8,702 nt of DNA from Alphaproteobacteria bacterium (lineage in GTDB: Bacteria > Pseudomonadota > Alphaproteobacteria > ATCC43930 > CGMCC-115725), in assembly GCA_030040495.1 (NCBI GenBank), contig JASHTP010000551.1:1-8702 (forward strand), read 5' to 3'. A program made the translations under genes and the position numbers. A model generated the notes under the pieces. That model did no database searches and was not told the DNA's origin. It saw nothing but the letters and a program-made list of their open reading frames with translations. Below, in pieces: positions 5,672-8,702 of the stretch. The first letter of the stretch is position 1; every line of letters begins with the position of its first letter.

Positions 5672-6975
5672 ATGAACGAAGCAGCCGCGACCCCGACACA
5701 TAGGCAAATTTATAAGGTCGCGCTGGCGAGCATCGTTGGCTCGGTGATCGAACAATACGACTTTCTGGTCACCGGCGTGATCGCGGCGACCGTCTGGGGC
5801 GGCATCTTCTTCAAGCTGCCGAGCCTCGCCGCGATTGCGGCGGCGATCGGCGTCTACGGCCTCGGCATCATCATCCGCCCGATCGGCGCTTTCATCTTCG
5901 GCCATATCGCCGACCGGCAGGGACGCAAGGACGCCTTGGTCTATGCGCTGGTGCTGATGGGCGTCAGCACGCTGCTGATCGGGCTGACGCCGACCTACGA
6001 CAGCATCGGCGCCGTCGCGCCGGTGCTGCTGATCGTCTTCCGGCTGATGCAGGGGGTCAGCTTCGGCGCCGAGTTCGGCACCGCCTCGACCTGGGTCGTC
6101 GAGCAGGCGGCGCACTCGAAGTACCGCGCCTTCTGGGGGCTTGGGTCGGCTTCGCGATCCCGATCGGGCTGCTGCTCGGCTTCGGCTCGGTGATCATCGT
6201 CAAGTCGCTGATGACGCCGCAGGATTTCATCGCCTGGGGCTGGCGCATCTTCTTTTTCGTCGGCTTCGTGGTGGCGGTCGTCGGCATCGTCATCCGCAGG
6301 ACCACCGAGGACAGCTTCGTCTTCGAGCGGCACAAGGCGCAGAGCGCCATTCTCGAGCATCCCGAGAGAGCGGTGTGGCGCGACATGCCGCTGACCATCC
6401 TGCGCACCTCGCTGGTGAACGCCATGTTCGGCGGCGCGTTCTTCCTCTACTTCGTGTTCGGCACCGCCTACATGAAGGCGGTCGGCTTCGCCGGCGACAC
6501 GCCCGAGACGATCGGGCTGATCGCCGCGGTTTTCATGCTGGCGTTCATGATCATCGGATCGCTGCTCGCCGACATCGTCAACCGCCGCACGATCCTGTTG
6601 ACCGCCGCCATCGTGTTCCTGGTCTTCGCCATCCCCTATTTCTATCTGGTCAACACCGGCAGCTTCGCTCTCGCGGTGATCGCCGAGATCATCGGCTTCG
6701 GCTTCGTCTTCGGCTTCGGCTACGGCGCGATCCCGACCTTCTATACGGAGAATTTTCCGACCCGCTATCGCGCTTCGGGCGCGAGCGCGGGCTATCAGAT
6801 CGCGCAGGTCTATGGCGGCGGGCTGATCCCGATTCTTGCCGGGCTGATCCTTCAGGCCACCGGCATTCGGCGAGCCTATATCTATATCGGCCTTCTGGTG
6901 ATGGTCTACGCGGCGCTGGCGATCTTCGCCATTCTCCGCACGCCGGAGACCAAAGGTGCCAAGCTCGAAGGCTGA
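5672..6975 (+). pseudogene. MHS-family major facilitator transporter with a one-base frame break
   Basis: Two frames together encode one transporter of about 434 aa. The first, from ATG 5672 (GGAAG 6 nt upstream), carries GSVIEQYDFLVTG (23-35), GHIADRQGRK (77-86) and RLMQGVSFGAEFG (124-136), reads to W155-G156, then degenerates to a stop at 6191-6193. The homologous sequence resumes one frame back as AWVGFAIPIGLLLG and runs to the stop at 6973-6975, with FYTENFPTRYRASG and a Gly-rich helix typical of the family's C-terminal half. Adding one G to the five-G run at 6135-6139 restores everything. The cause could be a homopolymer sequencing error, a real inactivating deletion, or -1 slippage on GGG. 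The rest shows no decay, which favours error or a recent event. It is a probable proton-coupled organic-acid importer, distinct in sequence from the transporter at 3075-4448. Confidence 0.85.
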
Positions 6976-7092
6976 CGGCGCGGAGCCTGGTTCATCTCTC
7001 GTTAGCCATGTTCCGCCGGCCGGCGTAAGCCCTCGTTAGGCTTTGGCGCCTAGGCTGTGCCTCGTCCGCGTTCTCTTGACGGTCGCGATGTC
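6976..7092 (+). other. Spacer after the second transporter
   Basis: No gene is seen here. It holds a GCCGGCCGGC palindrome (7015-7024) and a weak terminator-like hairpin AAGCC-N7-GGCTT with a short T run (7027-7044). A pair of half-sites, GTAA-N7-TTAG (7025-7039), is remotely similar to the CtrA site TTAA-N7-TTAAC. TTGACGG at 7076-7082 matches the alphaproteobacterial -35 but has no -10 at the right distance. Confidence 0.35.
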
Positions 7093-7269
7093 ATGTGCAC
7101 CAGCAGCCTCAGCGCCGGGCCGCCGATCCAGCTCTCGTTCGGCCAGACCCTCATCCCGGCCAAGCCCAATCCGCAGCCGGCCGCTGCCTCTGCGCAAAAT
7201 CCGTCGCCGGCGCCGCCAGCCGCATCGGCCGACCCCAACCGCGGCAAGACTCTCGACGTCGCCGTCTAG
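7093..7269 (+). CDS. Possible small Pro/Ala-rich protein (58 aa)
   Basis: An open frame from ATG 7093 to TAG 7267-7269 encodes a low-complexity protein, with a hydrophilic N-terminus (MCTSSLSAGPPIQLSFGQ), a Pro/Ala/Asn-rich middle and a polar end (DPNRGKTLDVAV). Third codon positions are overwhelmingly G or C, as in the real genes nearby. Overlapping frames give Arg/Ser-rich shadow products, so this is the only sensible coding frame. No clear ribosome binding site precedes ATG 7093; a GTG at 7057 would add 12 residues and is no better. There is no signal peptide, lipobox or known domain, and it could be disordered. It may be a genuine small gene or a gene remnant. Confidence 0.4.
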   Translation: MCTSSLSAGPPIQLSFGQTLIPAKPNPQPAAASAQNPSPAPPAASADPNRGKTLDVAV

Positions 7270-7277
7270 GACGCGCG

Positions 7278-7293
7278 CTAACTCGGCGGTAAC
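7278..7293 (+). promoter_or_regulatory. CtrA-like half-site pair upstream of the small membrane protein
   Basis: CTAA-N7-GTAAC differs from the CtrA consensus TTAA-N7-TTAAC by one base in each half and keeps the exact 7-nt spacing. It lies 42 nt before the ATG of the 45-aa gene. With two mismatches this is only a candidate. Confidence 0.2.
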
Positions 7294-7335
7294 GCCCGCA
7301 CGCTAGCCTCGGGCGATCCTGTGCGGGAGGCGCGC

Positions 7336-7473
7336 ATGTATTGGGTGGTGCTTTCGAGCGTCGCCGTGCTGGCGGCGTCGACGCTTGCGGTCGGCTTCCT
7401 CTGCCTCGCCCGCGAGCTCAAGCACTCGTCCTGGTCGGAGCTCGCGCGGACGCTCGCCGGCCGGAACCGCTGA
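7336..7473 (+). CDS. Small single-pass membrane protein (45 aa)
   Basis: A short gene easily missed by length cut-offs. ATG 7336 is preceded at 5 nt by a strong ribosome binding site, GGGAGG (7325-7330), among the best in the window. Residues 2-24 (YWVVLSSVAVLAASTLAVGF followed by LCL) form one uninterrupted transmembrane segment. A basic cytoplasmic-type tail of about 20 residues follows (AREL-KHSSWSELARTLAGRNR), suggesting N-out/C-in topology by the positive-inside rule. Third positions are G/C-rich as expected for a real gene. I do not recognise the family. It ends 12 nt before the stop of the convergent aldolase-family gene. The 66-nt gap from the preceding Pro/Ala-rich ORF allows its own promoter. 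Confidence 0.65.
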   Translation: MYWVVLSSVAVLAASTLAVGFLCLARELKHSSWSELARTLAGRNR

Positions 7474-7485
7474 GCCGCCGCCGCC

Positions 7486-8262
7486 TCACTCCTTGTAGTC
7501 GGGCTCCTTGCGGTCGAGGATGCGCTTCAGCGCCTCGAAATGCCACTGCGCCGGCTTCTTGCCGCCGTAGCGGCGGTCGCCGCGGAACTCCGCTTCCGTC
7601 GTCTCGATGACGCCTTGCGGCAGCCGCTTCAGCGGCCGTCCGGTCCACATCGCGTAGAGCTGCACTTGCGCCACGCGCTCGAGATAGTAGAGCCGGTCAT
7701 AGGCCTCGGCGACGGTGCGGCCGACGGTGAGCGCGCCGTGGTTCGCCATCATCAGCACCGTGCGGTCGCCGATCGTGCCGGCGAGCCGCTCGCCCTCGGC
7801 GGGATCATAGGCGGGGCCGGTATAACGGTCGTCATAGGCGGTGTGGACGGCGGTGCCGAGCTCGGTCTGGCCGATCGGCAGGATCTGCGGGTCCTCGAGC
7901 CGCGTCAGCGCGCTGGCAAACGGCATATGGGTGTGGAACACCGCGGCCGCCTGCGGCAGCAGCCGATGGATCGGCGCATGGATGCAGTAGCAGGATTGCT
8001 CGATCTCGCCCTCCCCGGCGCGCAGGCTGCCGTCATAGCCCACTTCCATGAAGGTGCTCGCCCGCACCTCCGACCAGTGCTGCCCGAATGGGATCTGGTA
8101 GTAGCGGTCGTTGCTGCCGGGGACGCGGCTCGTCAGATGGTTGAAGATGCCTTCGTTGAGCCCGTGCATTACCGCCAGCCGATGCGCTGCCGCCAGATCC
8201 ACCCGCGCCTGCCAGCGCGCCGCGCCGACATCGACATTCGTCTCGACCGTTTGCGACAGCAT
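7486..8262 (-). CDS. Class II aldolase/adducin family protein
   Basis: A 258-aa cytosolic protein of the class II aldolase/adducin fold. The Zn2+ ligands are visible: HTH (H110, H112) in AAAVFHTHMPFA, and H175 in MMANHGALTVG. Other family segments are GIFNHLTSRVPG (38-49), GTAVHTAYDDRY (136-147) and AEAYDRLYYLERVAQ (185-199). The sequence around IEQSCYCIHAPIHR (87-100) resembles the adducin-like branch, in which the catalytic Glu found in fuculose/ribulose-phosphate aldolases (S-E-x-x-x-H) is not kept; here that place is Cys91. The metal site is therefore intact, but aldol chemistry of the FucA kind is doubtful; a decarboxylase or an uncharacterised lyase is possible. ATG 8262 is chosen because AAGGGGAAGGG lies just upstream; an ATG 60 nt earlier has no such site. 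It is divergent from aroQ. Confidence 0.88.
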   Translation of the reverse strand: MLSQTVETNVDVGAARWQARVDLAAAHRLAVMHGLNEGIFNHLTSRVPGSNDRYYQIPFGQHWSEVRASTFMEVGYDGSLRAGEGEIEQSCYCIHAPIHRLLPQAAAVFHTHMPFASALTRLEDPQILPIGQTELGTAVHTAYDDRYTGPAYDPAEGERLAGTIGDRTVLMMANHGALTVGRTVAEAYDRLYYLERVAQVQLYAMWTGRPLKRLPQGVIETTEAEFRGDRRYGGKKPAQWHFEALKRILDRKEPDYKE

Positions 8263-8454
8263 CGCCCTTCCCCTTGTGGCCCGAACCCGCCACAGCTTCC
8301 ACCGCGTCGCCGCCGGCGTCAATGACGCGACGCGGGGGAGGGGGCACGCGAGCCCAGACAGGCTCCTAGCTGCGGCGCGCCGGCCATAGCACTATGGGTG
8401 CCGCGCATCGGGCCACGCCGGTGCCGCGCATCCCCCTTGGCGACAGGAGCCTTC
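8263..8454. promoter_or_regulatory. Divergent control region between the aldolase-family gene and aroQ
   Basis: This 192-nt spacer contains three symmetric or repeated elements. GCGTCAATGACGC (8316-8328) is a perfect 6-1-6 palindrome that includes TTGACGC on the - strand, a full match to the -35 motif TTGACGS, though the nearest -10 is poor. CCATAGCACTATGG (8384-8397) is a 6-2-6 palindrome. GGTGCCGCGCATC occurs twice (8397-8409 and 8420-8432), 23 nt apart. The palindromes are candidate operators for the aldolase-family gene and aroQ respectively. Confidence 0.4.
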
Positions 8455-8702
8455 ATGCCGAAACCGATCTATGTCCTGAACGGACCCAATCTCAACCTGC
8501 TCGGGGAGCGCGAGCCGGCGATCTACGGCACCGATACGCTCGCCGACATCGAGGCGCGGTGCGCCGCGCGCGCCGCCGCGCTCGGCATGACGATCGATTT
8601 CCGGCAGACGAATTTCGAAGGCGTGCTGATCGAGAGCGTGCACGAGGCGCGCAAGCAGGCCTGCGGCATCGTCATCAATCCGGCGGGGCTGAGCTTCACC
8701 TC
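8455..8702 (+). CDS. aroQ: Type II 3-dehydroquinate dehydratase, N-terminal part (cut by window edge)
   Basis: The frame opens at ATG 8455, with AGGAG at 8445-8449, and runs off the window after 82 codons. The start matches AroQ: IYVLNGPNLNLLGEREPAIYG (residues 5-25) contains the Asn, the Arg and the Tyr that form the active site in this family, followed by TLADIE. The enzyme interconverts 3-dehydroquinate and 3-dehydroshikimate in the shikimate pathway or, as a catabolic form, in quinate use. Two usually conserved places differ. RQSNHEGE is RQTNFEGV (residues 51-58), and NPGAYTHTS is NPAGLSFTS (74-82), so the His that contacts substrate in homologues is Phe. This suggests a divergent paralogue. 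The general-acid His lies beyond the window and cannot be checked. Confidence 0.9.
   Translation, partial: MPKPIYVLNGPNLNLLGEREPAIYGTDTLADIEARCAARAAALGMTIDFRQTNFEGVLIESVHEARKQACGIVINPAGLSFT

Noticed and set aside
6159..6168. CCCGATCGGG as a stimulatory hairpin for programmed -1 frameshifting
   Set aside because: It can form only three base pairs around a 4-nt loop and is too weak; the G-run deletion needs no such element.
6141..7028. A 295-codon + strand frame through the second transporter
   Set aside because: Arg/His/Asp-rich shadow of the transporter frame that ends at 6975.

Overview
The window is GC-rich, gene-dense bacterial chromosome, and its codon use is dominated by G/C in the third position. 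The adjacent fdxA and carD genes, the Caulobacter-style promoter elements (GCTA-type -10 boxes) and the transporter types point to an alphaproteobacterium, possibly Rhodospirillales or Hyphomicrobiales; the genus cannot be fixed from the sequence. There is no insertion sequence, integrase, phage gene or CRISPR array, so this looks like ordinary chromosome with several orphan or degenerate genes rather than a mobile island.

Layout. (1) 1-3008, all on the + strand: the C-terminal end of a citrate-synthase-fold protein, a TerB-like protein, the seven-iron ferredoxin FdxA, the RNA-polymerase-binding regulator CarD behind a long GC-rich leader, and a PPP-phosphatase-like protein that has lost most of its metal ligands. 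A strong hairpin at 3030-3057 closes this block against the convergent gene that follows. (2) 3075-5039: a divergent pair, an MHS-family major facilitator transporter (-) and a carboxymuconolactone-decarboxylase-family protein (+). (3) 5116-5493: a small exported orphan protein (-) ending in a 13-bp hairpin. (4) 5579-6975: tRNA-Arg(CCU), followed after only 16 nt by a second MHS-family transporter whose frame is broken by one missing G in a G run at 6135-6139. (5) 6976-7473: a spacer with two probable tiny genes, a Pro/Ala-rich 58-aa ORF and a 45-aa single-pass membrane protein with a strong ribosome binding site. (6) 7486-8702: a class II aldolase/adducin-family protein (-) divergent from the start of a type II 3-dehydroquinate dehydratase (aroQ, cut by the window edge). 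Their shared promoter region holds two palindromes and a 13-bp direct repeat.

How the genes may work together. FdxA and CarD probably form a housekeeping redox/transcription neighbourhood. The two MHS transporters, the CMD-family protein and the variant AroQ would fit uptake and turnover of hydroaromatic or aromatic acids (quinate/shikimate to protocatechuate to carboxymuconolactone), but they are not in one operon and this is inference. The points most worth a second look are the pseudophosphatase-like gene after carD, the one-base frame break in the second transporter, the very short tRNA-to-mRNA junction, and the altered active-site neighbourhood of AroQ. I found no clearly new multi-gene system.
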